Translations under genes and position numbers: made by a program
In this document: positions 1-6,899 of the stretch, one piece after another
Numbering within the stretch: the stretch's first letter is position 1
Layout of the letters: every line of letters starts with the position of its first letter
Assembly: GCA_902493345.1 (NCBI GenBank)
Contig: CABUPM010000030.1
Location: forward strand, 1-22,584
Direction of reading: 5' to 3'
Length of the DNA: 22,584 nucleotides
DNA from: an uncultured Eubacteriales bacterium
Lineage (GTDB): Bacteria; Bacillota; Clostridia; Lachnospirales; Bianqueaceae
The notes under the pieces: model-generated
What the model saw: only the letters and a program-made list of their open reading frames with translations
What the model was told of the DNA's origin: nothing
Database searches by the model: none

Positions 1-125
1 AAGTACTGGTGCCTGAGGCTAACCGGATGGATGTCGAAAAGCTGGGCAAAGCGATTACGGACGGAATGAAGATTCTCTATATCACCCATATTGATGAAGT
101 ATTCCGGGAGGCCATTCAGGAGTAA
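1..125 (+). CDS. lon: Lon protease, C-terminal end (partial)
   Basis: This is an open frame from the left edge to a TAA at 123-125, giving about 41 residues that begin VLVPEANRMD and end in EVFREAIQE. The PEAN motif, followed by an I..I..I.H..EVF..A pattern, matches the extreme C-terminus of the ATP-dependent Lon protease, at the end of the Ser-Lys dyad proteolytic domain. Lon degrades misfolded and regulatory proteins in the cytoplasm. The catalytic serine, lysine and ATPase domain lie outside the window. The gene directly downstream is ysxC, and lonA-ysxC is also the arrangement in Bacillus subtilis, which supports the call. Partial 5' end; family assignment rests on the short tail plus synteny. 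Confidence 0.85.
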   Translation, partial: VLVPEANRMDVEKLGKAITDGMKILYITHIDEVFREAIQE

Positions 126-150
126 CACGGAAAGAGAGAGGAAGAGTCAG

Positions 151-732
151 ATGGAAGTGAGCAGAGCCGGGCTGGCTGCGGTAGCCGCGACGATAGGGCA
201 GATCCCTGCACAGACATTGCCGGAGATCGTGTTTGCCGGAAAGTCCAACGTGGGGAAGTCTTCGCTGATCAATGTTCTGGTGAACCGGAAGGCGCTGGCC
301 AGAACCAGCTCGCAGCCTGGCAAAACAAGGACCATTAATTTTTATTCTGTGCAGGAACAATGGATGTTTGTGGACCTGCCGGGGTACGGATATGCGAAAA
401 CCGCTCGTGCAGAGCAGGAGCGGTTTTCGGCAGTCATCGACCATTATTTGACCAAACGAGAGAATATACAGTATGTGTTTTTGCTGGTGGATATCCGGCA
501 TGAGCCGGGACAGAATGATATCGCCATGGCGCAATGGATGCAGCATTACGGATATGAGCCGATCGTGATTGCGACCAAGGCGGACAAGCTGAGCCGAAAC
601 CAGCAGATCAAGCAGACCGCTGTGATCCGTCGGACACTCGGTATCGGAAATGCTCCGGTCATCGCTTTTTCTGCGTTGTCAAAGCAGGGAAAGGAAGAGA
701 TCTGGAATATAATAGAAGCCGAGAAAGCTTAA
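151..732 (+). CDS. ysxC: Ribosome biogenesis GTP-binding protein YsxC/YihA (EngB)
   Basis: The protein is a 193-residue TrmE-Era-EngA-like GTPase required in other bacteria for late assembly of the 50S subunit. Visible motifs are the P-loop GKSNVGKS at about residues 30-37, the G2 region with SQPGKTRT (54-61), G3 DLPGYG at 75-80, and G4 TKAD at 142-145, followed by a G5-like FSALSKQGK. Start: an upstream in-frame ATG at 91 would overlap the lon end, but the ATG at 151 follows the purine-rich GAGAGGAAGAG and gives the usual family N-terminus, so I chose 151. The gene lies 25 bases after lon and is probably cotranscribed with it. The stop codon overlaps the stop of the convergent DUF4364 gene, with no room for a terminator between them. 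Confidence 0.95.
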   Translation: MEVSRAGLAAVAATIGQIPAQTLPEIVFAGKSNVGKSSLINVLVNRKALARTSSQPGKTRTINFYSVQEQWMFVDLPGYGYAKTARAEQERFSAVIDHYLTKRENIQYVFLLVDIRHEPGQNDIAMAQWMQHYGYEPIVIATKADKLSRNQQIKQTAVIRRTLGIGNAPVIAFSALSKQGKEEIWNIIEAEKA

Positions 733-1259
733 GGCTCCTCGGCGTTCAGGTCACGGATCAGATTGCGGTAGAGCAGGAGACCTCGCTGCAGCCAGCAGCT
801 GCGGATGTGAGCGGCTTCCTCCTGTGTGCTTGCGTGAAATACCAGTTCAAAAAGATGAGTATCATAGTCGCGGACATAACAGGTTACCGTATACCGGCCG
901 TCTGTGTCCTGCTGAAGCGATACGTCCAGTCCCATGGTGGAGGGACGTTCCAGCGCGTCCAATTCTGCGTACTCCAGAATTTCACGGCGCAGACTATGAG
1001 GAATCCGCAGCTGAAACAGGTTCAGAGTTTCATAACCGCTGCGGGTAATGCTGTAGGTGATTCTGTGATTTTCATCAGAAGAGGTGATCAGTCCGGAGTC
1101 CTCCAGTTCCATCAGATATTGATCCAACGCAAAATAGTCCATGTACTTGTGGTACAGGACAAAATCCGATAACTCGGAACGCGCGATACATCCTTTTTCA
1201 CGAAGGATATACAGAAGGATCAGCTTGTTCAGCGTAAAATCTGATTGGACAACCGACAT
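729..1259 (-). CDS. DUF4364 family protein, winged-helix-like
   Basis: The 176-residue protein begins MSVVQSDFTLNKLILLYILR and resembles the DUF4364 family of Clostridia. The N-terminal ~75 residues read like a winged helix of the PadR/MarR type: helices around LNKLILLYIL and SELSDFVLY, then YLMELEDSGLI and a strand ending ITYSITRSGYE. The C-terminal half (TMGLDVSLQQDTDGRYTVTCYVRD onward) looks like a mixed alpha/beta domain. Function is unknown; a DNA-binding role is inferred from the N-terminal pattern only. A frame extension back to 1304 exists, but the ATG at 1259 has the better Shine-Dalgarno-like AGGCAGGTG and the family-like N-terminus. It is transcribed divergently from hisS and convergently into ysxC. 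Confidence 0.8.
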   Translation of the reverse strand: MSVVQSDFTLNKLILLYILREKGCIARSELSDFVLYHKYMDYFALDQYLMELEDSGLITSSDENHRITYSITRSGYETLNLFQLRIPHSLRREILEYAELDALERPSTMGLDVSLQQDTDGRYTVTCYVRDYDTHLFELVFHASTQEEAAHIRSCWLQRGLLLYRNLIRDLNAEEP

Positions 1260-1312
1260 ATATAAGCACCTGCCTTTGATGAAACCCGGATCAAAATCCA
1301 GCAATTAATAAT

Positions 1313-1341
1313 ATTGTAGCGTAGATTGTAGCATTTGTAAA
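1313..1341 (-). promoter_or_regulatory. Predicted promoter of the DUF4364 gene
   Basis: Read on the minus strand there is TTTACA (1341-1336), a 17-base spacer, and TACAAT (1318-1313). That is five of six matches to each sigma-A hexamer at ideal spacing. Transcription would start near 1306, leaving a leader of about 47 bases before the ATG at 1259. The hexamers interleave with the predicted hisS promoter. Confidence 0.65.
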
Positions 1342-1353
1342 GAAATTTTTAAT
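1326..1353 (+). promoter_or_regulatory. Predicted promoter of hisS-aspS
   Basis: TTGTAG at 1326-1331, a 16-base spacer and TTTAAT at 1348-1353 form a plausible sigma-A promoter with a start near 1360. The -35 lies inside the spacer of the oppositely oriented DUF4364 promoter, so the two RNA polymerase sites cannot be occupied together. Spacing is one base short of ideal and the -35 is only four of six, so confidence is moderate. Confidence 0.5.
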
Positions 1354-1366
1354 GGGAAAAATTCCC
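1354..1366. repeat. Palindrome at the predicted hisS transcription start
   Basis: A perfect inverted repeat with arms GGGAA and TTCCC around AAA begins right after the predicted -10 box and straddles the expected start point. It ends just before the AAGGAGG ribosome-binding site. It could be an operator or a short 5' hairpin; it has no T tract and is not a terminator. Confidence 0.4.
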
Positions 1367-1382
1367 ACAAGGAGGATATGCC

Positions 1383-2645
1383 ATGATTACACAGGCGCCC
1401 AGAGGTACATACGATTTGTATGGAGTGCAAGCGGCAAAATGGAGAATGATTGAGGAAGAGATCTATCGTCTGATGAAGGAGTTCTGCTATAGTGAGATCC
1501 GGACTCCGATCTTTGAGCATACCGAGCTGTTTCAGAGAGGTGTCGGCGATACGACGGACATCGTTCAAAAGGAAATGTATACCTTTGAGGATAAGGGAAA
1601 GCGCAGTATCACCCTGAAGCCGGAAGGAACGTCGGGAGCGGCCAGAGCCTATCTGGAGCATAAGATGTTCGCGGATCCGCAGCCGACCAAGCTGTTCTAC
1701 ATCACGCCCTGTTTCCGTTATGAAAAGCCGCAGGCTGGCCGGGATCGTCAATTTACGCAGTTCGGAGTAGAACTGTACGGGAGCGAGTCCCCGATGGCCG
1801 ACGCGGAAGTGATTTCGCTGGCGTATGAGCTTCTGCGCCGCCTGGGAATTACCAATGTGACGCTGCATATCAACTCCCTCGGCTGCCAGGAGTGCCGACC
1901 CAAATACAATCAGAAGCTCAAAGAGTATTTTGCCTCTTATAAAGACTGTCTCTGCGAAACCTGTCAGGGAAGACTGGAGCGCAATCCTCTGAGAATCCTG
2001 GATTGTAAGAGCCCGGAGTGCCATAAGATTGTAGAGGGCGCGCCTTCCGTACTGGATAGCCTGGATGACGACTGCAAGGCGCATTTCGCTGAAGTACAGC
2101 GGATTCTGACAGCACTGGGGATCCCTTATGTTGTGGATCCGGGAATTGTCCGCGGCCTGGATTATTACACAAGAACCGTTTTTGAATTTGTCTGCGAGGA
2201 GATCGGAGCACAGGGAACCGTGTGCGCCGGAGGAAGATATGATAATCTGATTGCGGAATTGGGCGGAGATCCGACACCGGCGGTAGGTTTCGGCGCCGGA
2301 ATCGGCCGGATGCTGATGGCTATGGAAGCTTCTCATGGAGAACTGGTGCCGGAGAAGAAAATGGACCTGTATGTAGGAAGCCGCGGAGAAGCGGCGGCCG
2401 TACAGGCGGCGGTTCTGGTTTATCGGCTGCGTCAGGCGGGCGTTCGCGCGGAGGCGGATCTTGCGGGACGGAGCGTCAAGGCTCAGATGAAGTATGCGAA
2501 TAAGATCGGAGCGCGCTATACGATGATTCTGGGAGAGGATGAGCTGGCAGAAGGACAGGCGGCACTGAAAAATATGGAGACCGGTGAGAGCGAGAAGGTG
2601 GCCTTTGCCGAGATTGAAAGCTGGAAAGGCAGGATTCTGGAATGA
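1383..2645 (+). CDS. hisS: Histidine-tRNA ligase (HisRS)
   Basis: The 420-residue class II aminoacyl-tRNA synthetase charges tRNA-His in the cytoplasm. The N-terminus TQAPRGTYDL is typical. Motif 2 shows CFRYEKPQAGRDRQFTQFG around R112, the HisRS signature RGLDYYTRTVFE starts at R257, and GRYDNL plus GFGAGIGR form motif 3. The last ~90 residues resemble the anticodon-binding fold. An insertion between these contains cysteines at 168, 171, 189, 191, 194, 208 and 213, which might bind metal. The ATG follows AAGGAGG at ideal distance. hisS overlaps aspS by ATGA, so the two are almost certainly cotranscribed and translationally coupled. No T-box leader is visible in the 123 bases upstream. Confidence 0.97.
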   Translation: MITQAPRGTYDLYGVQAAKWRMIEEEIYRLMKEFCYSEIRTPIFEHTELFQRGVGDTTDIVQKEMYTFEDKGKRSITLKPEGTSGAARAYLEHKMFADPQPTKLFYITPCFRYEKPQAGRDRQFTQFGVELYGSESPMADAEVISLAYELLRRLGITNVTLHINSLGCQECRPKYNQKLKEYFASYKDCLCETCQGRLERNPLRILDCKSPECHKIVEGAPSVLDSLDDDCKAHFAEVQRILTALGIPYVVDPGIVRGLDYYTRTVFEFVCEEIGAQGTVCAGGRYDNLIAELGGDPTPAVGFGAGIGRMLMAMEASHGELVPEKKMDLYVGSRGEAAAVQAAVLVYRLRQAGVRAEADLAGRSVKAQMKYANKIGARYTMILGEDELAEGQAALKNMETGESEKVAFAEIESWKGRILE

Positions 2646-4423
2646 TAGAAGAATCATTGAATGGATGGAAGCGCAGTCTGTACTGCGGAGAGGTGAGACC
2701 GGAGCATGTAGGCAGTCGGATCACTGTGATGGGATGGGTACAAAAAGCGCGTAATAAGGGCAGTCTGATTTTTATCGATATCCGGGATCGCAGCGGCTTG
2801 GTGCAGGCTGTATTGTCACAGGAGACATCGGATGCGGAGCTCTTTGAAAAGGCAGCCTCCCTGCGTACCGAATTTGTGATTGCGTTAAAGGGAACCGTAC
2901 AGCGCCGAGAGGGCGCGGTAAATGAAAAGCTGCCGACTGGAGAAGTGGAGATTCGGGCAGAGGAGCTGCGGATTTTATCGACAGCACAGACGACGCCGTT
3001 TCAGATTCTGGATGAAGTGGATACGCGGGAAGATCTGCGCCTCAAATATCGATATCTGGATCTTAGAAGGCCCAAGATGCAGCAGAATCTGATTCTGCGC
3101 CACAAAGTAGTGGCAGCCATAAGAGATTTCCTGAATCATGAGAATTTCCTTGAGATCGAGACGCCCATGCTGATCAAGAGTACTCCGGAGGGCGCACGGG
3201 ATTATCTGGTGCCGAGCCGGGTGCATCCGGGACATTTTTACGCGCTTCCGCAGTCGCCGCAGATGTATAAGCAGCTTCTGATGATTTCTGGAATGGACCG
3301 TTATTATCAGATCGCGAGGTGCTTCCGAGATGAGGATCTTCGTGCGGACCGTCAGCCGGAGTTTACACAGGTCGATATGGAATTGTCTTTTGTAGAAGAA
3401 GACGATGTGATGGATGTGAACGAACGGATGATTTCCAAGGTCTTTGGGAATGTTCTGGGCTGGGAGATTCCGCTTCCGATGCGCCGCATGACATGGGGAG
3501 AGGCGATGGATCGTTATGGTTCCGATAAGCCGGATCTCCGGTTTGGACTGGAGATTCAGGATGTGACCCAAGCAGCGGCGGAATGCGGCTTCGGCGTATT
3601 TGAAAACGCGGTAGCGCAGGGCGGAGTGGTCCGCTGTGTAGTTGCGCCCGGCCAGGCAGAGATGCCCCGCAAAAAGATTGACGCGCTGGGAGAAGTGGCC
3701 AAGCTGTACCGCGCAAAGGGACTGGCATGGATAGGATTGCTGCCGGACGGTACGGTAAAGTCTCCGATTGCTAAATTCATGACGGAAGAAAAGCTGCAGG
3801 CTTTGATTCAGGCATCCGGCGCACAGCAAGGAGATCTGATCCTGTTCTGTGCGGATCGTAAGAAGATCGTCTGCGACGCGCTGGGAAATGTAAGACTGAG
3901 CCTGGGACATTCTCTGAATCTGATCGACCCGTCGCGGCATGAATTCCTGTGGGTGACAGAATTCCCGATGTTCGAGTACAGCGAGGAAGAGGGACGGTTT
4001 ATGGCCATGCACCATCCGTTTACGATGCCCTATGAGGAGGACCTACCGTATCTGTTTTCGGATCCGGCACGGGTTCGCGCCAAGGCATATGATATGGTGC
4101 TGGACGGCTGCGAGATGGGCGGCGGCAGCATTCGTATCCATCGCGGAGATGTGCAGAAGCAGATTTTCAAGGCGCTTGGCTTTACGATGGAAGAGGCAAG
4201 AGAGAAATTCGGCTTCTTTATTGAGGCGTTTTCCTATGGAGCGCCTCCGCACGGAGGACTGGCCTTCGGCCTGGATCGTATGATCATGCTGATGAGCGGA
4301 GCGGACAGTATCCGAGAGGTGATCGCGTTCCCGAAGGTAAAGGACGCGTCCTGCCTGATGAGCGAAGCACCGTCTGAGGTGGACCCGAAACAGCTTGAGG
4401 AATTGGGACTGAAAATGGAGTAA
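2642..4423 (+). CDS. aspS: Aspartate-tRNA ligase (AspRS), bacterial type
   Basis: The 593-residue enzyme is a class IIb synthetase charging tRNA with aspartate. It opens with an OB-fold anticodon-binding domain (GSRITVMGWVQKARNKGSL...FIDIRDRSG), then the catalytic core with motif 1 near FLEIETPMLIKSTPEGARD. Motif 2 is FRDEDLRADRQPEFTQ with R229, the GAD-type insertion typical of bacterial AspRS lies around residues 290-410, and motif 3 is GLAFGLDR with R546. The ATG at 2642 overlaps the hisS TGA; a later ATG at 2663 is possible but would trim the usual NGWKRSLYCGE start. Whether it is discriminating or also makes Asp-tRNA-Asn cannot be decided here; gatCAB is not in the window. The gene ends at a bidirectional hairpin. 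Confidence 0.97.
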   Translation: MIEESLNGWKRSLYCGEVRPEHVGSRITVMGWVQKARNKGSLIFIDIRDRSGLVQAVLSQETSDAELFEKAASLRTEFVIALKGTVQRREGAVNEKLPTGEVEIRAEELRILSTAQTTPFQILDEVDTREDLRLKYRYLDLRRPKMQQNLILRHKVVAAIRDFLNHENFLEIETPMLIKSTPEGARDYLVPSRVHPGHFYALPQSPQMYKQLLMISGMDRYYQIARCFRDEDLRADRQPEFTQVDMELSFVEEDDVMDVNERMISKVFGNVLGWEIPLPMRRMTWGEAMDRYGSDKPDLRFGLEIQDVTQAAAECGFGVFENAVAQGGVVRCVVAPGQAEMPRKKIDALGEVAKLYRAKGLAWIGLLPDGTVKSPIAKFMTEEKLQALIQASGAQQGDLILFCADRKKIVCDALGNVRLSLGHSLNLIDPSRHEFLWVTEFPMFEYSEEEGRFMAMHHPFTMPYEEDLPYLFSDPARVRAKAYDMVLDGCEMGGGSIRIHRGDVQKQIFKALGFTMEEAREKFGFFIEAFSYGAPPHGGLAFGLDRMIMLMSGADSIREVIAFPKVKDASCLMSEAPSEVDPKQLEELGLKME

Positions 4424-4433
4424 AAGCAATAAA

Positions 4434-4461
4434 AAAGAGGCGCATGTAAATGCGCCTCTTT
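4434..4461. terminator. Shared hairpin terminator between aspS and the HPr-like gene
   Basis: Arms AAAGAGGCGCAT (4434-4445) and ATGCGCCTCTTT (4450-4461) form a 12-bp perfect stem with a GTAA loop. On the minus strand the stem is followed by TTTTTTATT, a good U tract, so termination should be strongest for the HPr-like gene. On the plus strand only TTT follows, so aspS termination there may be weaker. The hairpin sits between two convergent stop codons. Confidence 0.9.
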
Positions 4462-4475
4462 CCGAAAAACAAGGA

Positions 4476-4724
4476 TCAGGTGTTTGGCTGGTCATCGAGG
4501 AGATAGGGCTTGAGCTGATTCAGAGTCTCATCCAGATGAGATTCATCATGGATATCCAGACGCAAAGGCTGGCTGAGATTCAGGCTGAAAATGCCCAGGA
4601 TGGATTTCGCGTCTACTACATAGCGGTCATATACAAGATCCAGATCGCCATGGATATGGAGCGCTGTGTTGGAGAAATCTTTCACTTTGTCGATGGAATT
4701 CAGTAAAATATATACGGATTTCAT
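4476..4724 (-). CDS. HPr-family protein lacking the active-site histidine (Crh-like)
   Basis: The 82-residue protein carries the most conserved HPr segment, VDAKSILGIFSL (residues 37-48), corresponding to the regulatory Ser46 region of HPr; the serine is S41. The usual GLHARPA loop with phosphorylatable His15 is absent: the matching stretch reads NSIDKVKDF. The protein therefore cannot carry phosphate in the classic PTS relay. Bacillus Crh likewise keeps Ser46 and lacks His15 and acts as a carbon-catabolite co-repressor with CcpA, so a regulatory role is a reasonable inference, not a demonstration. The start at 4724 follows AGAAGGAGGCG; an upstream frame extension to 4757 lacks that. It is a single-gene unit with its own promoter and terminator, divergent from mtaB. 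Confidence 0.75.
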   Translation of the reverse strand: MKSVYILLNSIDKVKDFSNTALHIHGDLDLVYDRYVVDAKSILGIFSLNLSQPLRLDIHDESHLDETLNQLKPYLLDDQPNT

Positions 4725-4749
4725 TGGGACGCCTCCTTCTTTTTTAATC

Positions 4750-4772
4750 ATACCCATTTCACAAACGGGTAT
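4750..4772. repeat. Near-perfect palindrome at the start of the HPr-like transcript
   Basis: Arms ATACCCATTT and AAACGGGTAT flank CAC. There is one DNA mismatch, which becomes a G-U pair in the minus-strand transcript, giving a 10-bp RNA stem. It begins at the predicted transcription start near 4771. It may be a repressor operator or a 5' stabilising hairpin; no U tract follows it. Confidence 0.55.
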
Positions 4773-4777
4773 ATATT

Positions 4778-4806
4778 ATCTTAATTTTTTTTTTGCAAAA
4801 TGTCAA
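4778..4806 (-). promoter_or_regulatory. Predicted promoter of the HPr-like gene
   Basis: On the minus strand, a perfect TTGACA (4806-4801), a 17-base A-rich spacer and TAAGAT (4783-4778) form a convincing sigma-A promoter. The predicted start near 4771 coincides with the edge of the palindrome at 4750-4772. Confidence 0.7.
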
Positions 4807-4827
4807 TAATTTTTTGAGGAAAAATTA

Positions 4828-4856
4828 TTGTAAAAAAGAAAATAATCAGCTATAAT
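4828..4856 (+). promoter_or_regulatory. Predicted promoter of the mtaB operon
   Basis: TTGTAA (4828-4833), a 17-base spacer and a perfect TATAAT (4851-4856) lie just ahead of the mtaB ribosome-binding site. The start would be near 4863, giving a very short leader of about 17 bases that begins almost at the Shine-Dalgarno sequence, so no leader-based control is likely. Confidence 0.75.
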
Positions 4857-4879
4857 ATGTTAATAGAGGAGAAATCGTT

Positions 4880-6172
4880 ATGAGAGTTGCGCTGTATACA
4901 TTGGGCTGTAAGGTGAACAGCTATGAGACGGACAGGATTCGAGAAGCTTTTGTGAAAAAAGGAGCGCAAATCGTTCCTTTTACAGAGCCGGCCGATGTAT
5001 ATGTAGTCAATACTTGTACGGTGACTCAGATGGCGGCTAAAAAATCCCGCCAGATACTTCATCGGGCCAGACGTCTTACACCGGACGCTCTGATTGTCGC
5101 AACCGGATGTTATGTTGACGGCTGCGCGGGGGAGGCGCCGGAGGGCGTGGATCTGATGATCGGCAACCAGGATAAGGAACGGCTTGTAGAGATTGTTGAA
5201 GAAGCCGCGCTCGGACGGACTCTTTTAGAGACGGAACAGAGCGAGGAGGAGTCCGGCAGCGGACATACAAGAGCTTTCCTTAAGGTGCAGGACGGCTGTC
5301 GGCAATTCTGTTCCTACTGTATCATTCCTTATGTACGAGGCCCTTTGGTCAGCAAGGAGCCGGAAGAGGTCGTCAGCGAAGCGCTGAGGATGGCGCAGGA
5401 AGAATACCGGGAGATTGTTCTGACAGGGATTCACCTGAGTTCTTATGGGCGTAAGGGGACGCTGAAGGATCCGGAACGCAGCGAGACGCTGGGGAGTCTG
5501 ATCTGTAGCTTGAATCAGATTGATGGGATCGATCGAATCCGACTGGGATCTCTGGAGCCGGGACTGATTACGGAGGCATATCTGGATGAGGTACGGCAGG
5601 CGGATAAGCTGTGCCCGCATTATCATTTGTCCCTGCAGAGCGGCTGCGCCAGAACATTGAAGTCTATGAACCGGCACTATACGCCGGAGGAATATCTGGC
5701 CGCGGTGGAGCTTTTACGCGGACAATGGCCGGATACGGCGGTGACGACAGACCTTATCGTTGGATTTCCGGGAGAGACAGAAGAAGACTTCCAGGAGTCT
5801 TTGGAGTTCTTGAAAAAGGTCGGCTTTTCACAGGTACATGTGTTTAAGTATTCCAAGCGTGCCGGTACTGAGCAGGTGAGTGAAGAAGTGAAGCATGAGC
5901 GCAGCGAGCGGGCGATTGCTCTGGCAACGGAGCTGTCGGAGCGTTTTGCTGAGCAGTATGTCGGAACTGCACGAGAGGTTCTGATTGAGGAACGCTGTGA
6001 GGACGGCTGGGTCGGATACACCAACCATTATATCCGCACCCTGGTGGAGAATGACCCGAGGATTCATGAGAACCGGATTGTGAAGGTTCAGATGAAGAAG
6101 ACAGTAAGAAAAGATGGAGAAATTTACTTAACAGGGGTGATTGCAGATGGATCAGAATACAAGATTCTTTGA
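4880..6172 (+). CDS. mtaB: tRNA t6A37 methylthiotransferase MtaB
   Basis: The 430-residue radical-SAM enzyme adds a methylthio group to N6-threonylcarbamoyladenosine at position 37, giving ms2t6A. The N-terminal UPF0004 domain has the three cluster cysteines C10 (LGCKVN), C46 (NTCTVT) and C77 (TGCY). The radical-SAM cluster is C140-x3-C144-x2-C147 in DGCRQFCSYC, followed by IIPYVRGP. A C-terminal TRAM-like segment (REVLIEERCEDGWVGYTNHY) follows. The opening MRVALYTLGCKVNSYE fits the MtaB branch rather than MiaB or RimO. The ATG follows GAGGAG with good spacing. It heads a long operon and overlaps ireB by 26 bases. Confidence 0.95.
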   Translation: MRVALYTLGCKVNSYETDRIREAFVKKGAQIVPFTEPADVYVVNTCTVTQMAAKKSRQILHRARRLTPDALIVATGCYVDGCAGEAPEGVDLMIGNQDKERLVEIVEEAALGRTLLETEQSEEESGSGHTRAFLKVQDGCRQFCSYCIIPYVRGPLVSKEPEEVVSEALRMAQEEYREIVLTGIHLSSYGRKGTLKDPERSETLGSLICSLNQIDGIDRIRLGSLEPGLITEAYLDEVRQADKLCPHYHLSLQSGCARTLKSMNRHYTPEEYLAAVELLRGQWPDTAVTTDLIVGFPGETEEDFQESLEFLKKVGFSQVHVFKYSKRAGTEQVSEEVKHERSERAIALATELSERFAEQYVGTAREVLIEERCEDGWVGYTNHYIRTLVENDPRIHENRIVKVQMKKTVRKDGEIYLTGVIADGSEYKIL

Positions 6173-6419
6173 TGTAATATCAGAAGAAAATCCTGTGCGC
6201 GACGCGTTGATTGACGTTTACCGTGCGCTGCAGGAAAAAGGGTATAATCCGGTCAATCAGATTGTGGGATATATCATGTCTGATGATCCGACGTATATCA
6301 CAAGCTACAACAATGCGAGGAGCCGCATTGTGAGGCTGACCCGGGACGAGATCCTGGAGGAACTGGTTAAGACATTTATTCATGCGAATGGATTAAGCTC
6401 CGCAGGAGACAGACAGTGA
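6147..6419 (+). CDS. ireB: IreB family regulatory phosphoprotein (UPF0297)
   Basis: The 90-residue protein begins MDQNTRFFDVISEENPVRD and contains the family core GYNPVNQIVGYIMSDDPTYI followed by NARSRIVRLTRDEILEELV. In Enterococcus faecalis IreB is a target of the PASTA kinase IreK and influences cephalosporin resistance through cell-wall control; there the phosphosites are two threonines near the N-terminus, and here only T5 is found in that region. I chose ATG 6147 over the in-frame TTG 6141 because GGGGTG lies at suitable distance and the N-terminus fits the family. It overlaps both mtaB (26 bases) and ruvX (GTGA), implying translational coupling. Confidence 0.93.
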   Translation: MDQNTRFFDVISEENPVRDALIDVYRALQEKGYNPVNQIVGYIMSDDPTYITSYNNARSRIVRLTRDEILEELVKTFIHANGLSSAGDRQ

Positions 6420-6853
6420 GAGTCATAGGACTGGATTTTGGAAGTAAAACAACAGGGATTGCCATGAGCGATATCAGCGGCAGGATTGCGACGCCGGTGG
6501 AGACAGTTTTTCGCGAAGAAGAGGTCAATCTGAAGCAGACGGTCCGCAGAATACGTCAGCTGGCGCAGGAGAATGATGTTCATACGATTGTGCTGGGATT
6601 TCCCAAGAATATGAACAATACTCTGGGACCGCGCGCGGAAGCGACGCTGAATTTTAAAAAGAGGCTGGAAAGGGATCTGTATCAGGTGGAGATCGTCCTG
6701 TGGGATGAGCGCCTGAGTACGATCGGCGCGGAGCATCCTTTGATGGAGATGGGGATGAACCGCGAAAAGAGAAAACAATATATTGACAAGATGGCCGCGG
6801 CATATATTCTGCAGGGATATCTGGATGCCCACCGGCCTGAGAATGAGGACTAA
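6416..6853 (+). CDS. ruvX: RuvX/YqgF family pre-16S rRNA nuclease
   Basis: The 145-residue RNase H-fold protein starts at GTG within the sequence GTGA, overlapping the ireB stop; AGGAG precedes it by eight bases. MRVIGLDFGSKTTGIA carries the first catalytic aspartate, D7; the conserved LGFPKNMNNTLGPRA, LWDERLST and a late DKMAAAYILQGYLD segment supply the remaining acidic positions. The family was first named a putative Holliday-junction resolvase, but Escherichia coli YqgF matures the 5' end of 16S rRNA. The ireB-ruvX-DUF1292 order is widespread in Firmicutes. Length and motifs are complete. Confidence 0.93.
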   Translation: MRVIGLDFGSKTTGIAMSDISGRIATPVETVFREEEVNLKQTVRRIRQLAQENDVHTIVLGFPKNMNNTLGPRAEATLNFKKRLERDLYQVEIVLWDERLSTIGAEHPLMEMGMNREKRKQYIDKMAAAYILQGYLDAHRPENED

Positions 6854-6854
6854 A

Positions 6855-6868
6855 CCGTGGATACACGG
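6855..6868 (+). repeat. Small stem-loop between ruvX and the DUF1292 gene
   Basis: CCGTG and CACGG pair around a GATA tetraloop two bases after the ruvX stop. The following bases are A-rich rather than T-rich, so it should not terminate transcription. It could protect or mark an mRNA end, or be chance. Confidence 0.25.
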
Positions 6869-6899
6869 ACAAAAATAAAAAGTAAAGGAGGCAAGGGGT

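Noticed and set aside
91..150. An earlier in-frame ATG for ysxC at 91
   Set aside because: It would overlap the lon coding end and adds 20 residues not typical of the family; ATG 151 has a purine-rich ribosome-binding site.
1305..2657. A 450-codon open frame on the minus strand antisense to hisS
   Set aside because: It lies opposite an unmistakable hisS, has no ribosome-binding site and its translation has no recognisable domain; it is a codon-bias shadow. The same applies to long minus-strand frames at 2975-4015 (aspS), 15766-16995 (GH28-like and oxidoreductase) and 18402-19919 (pta-ackA).
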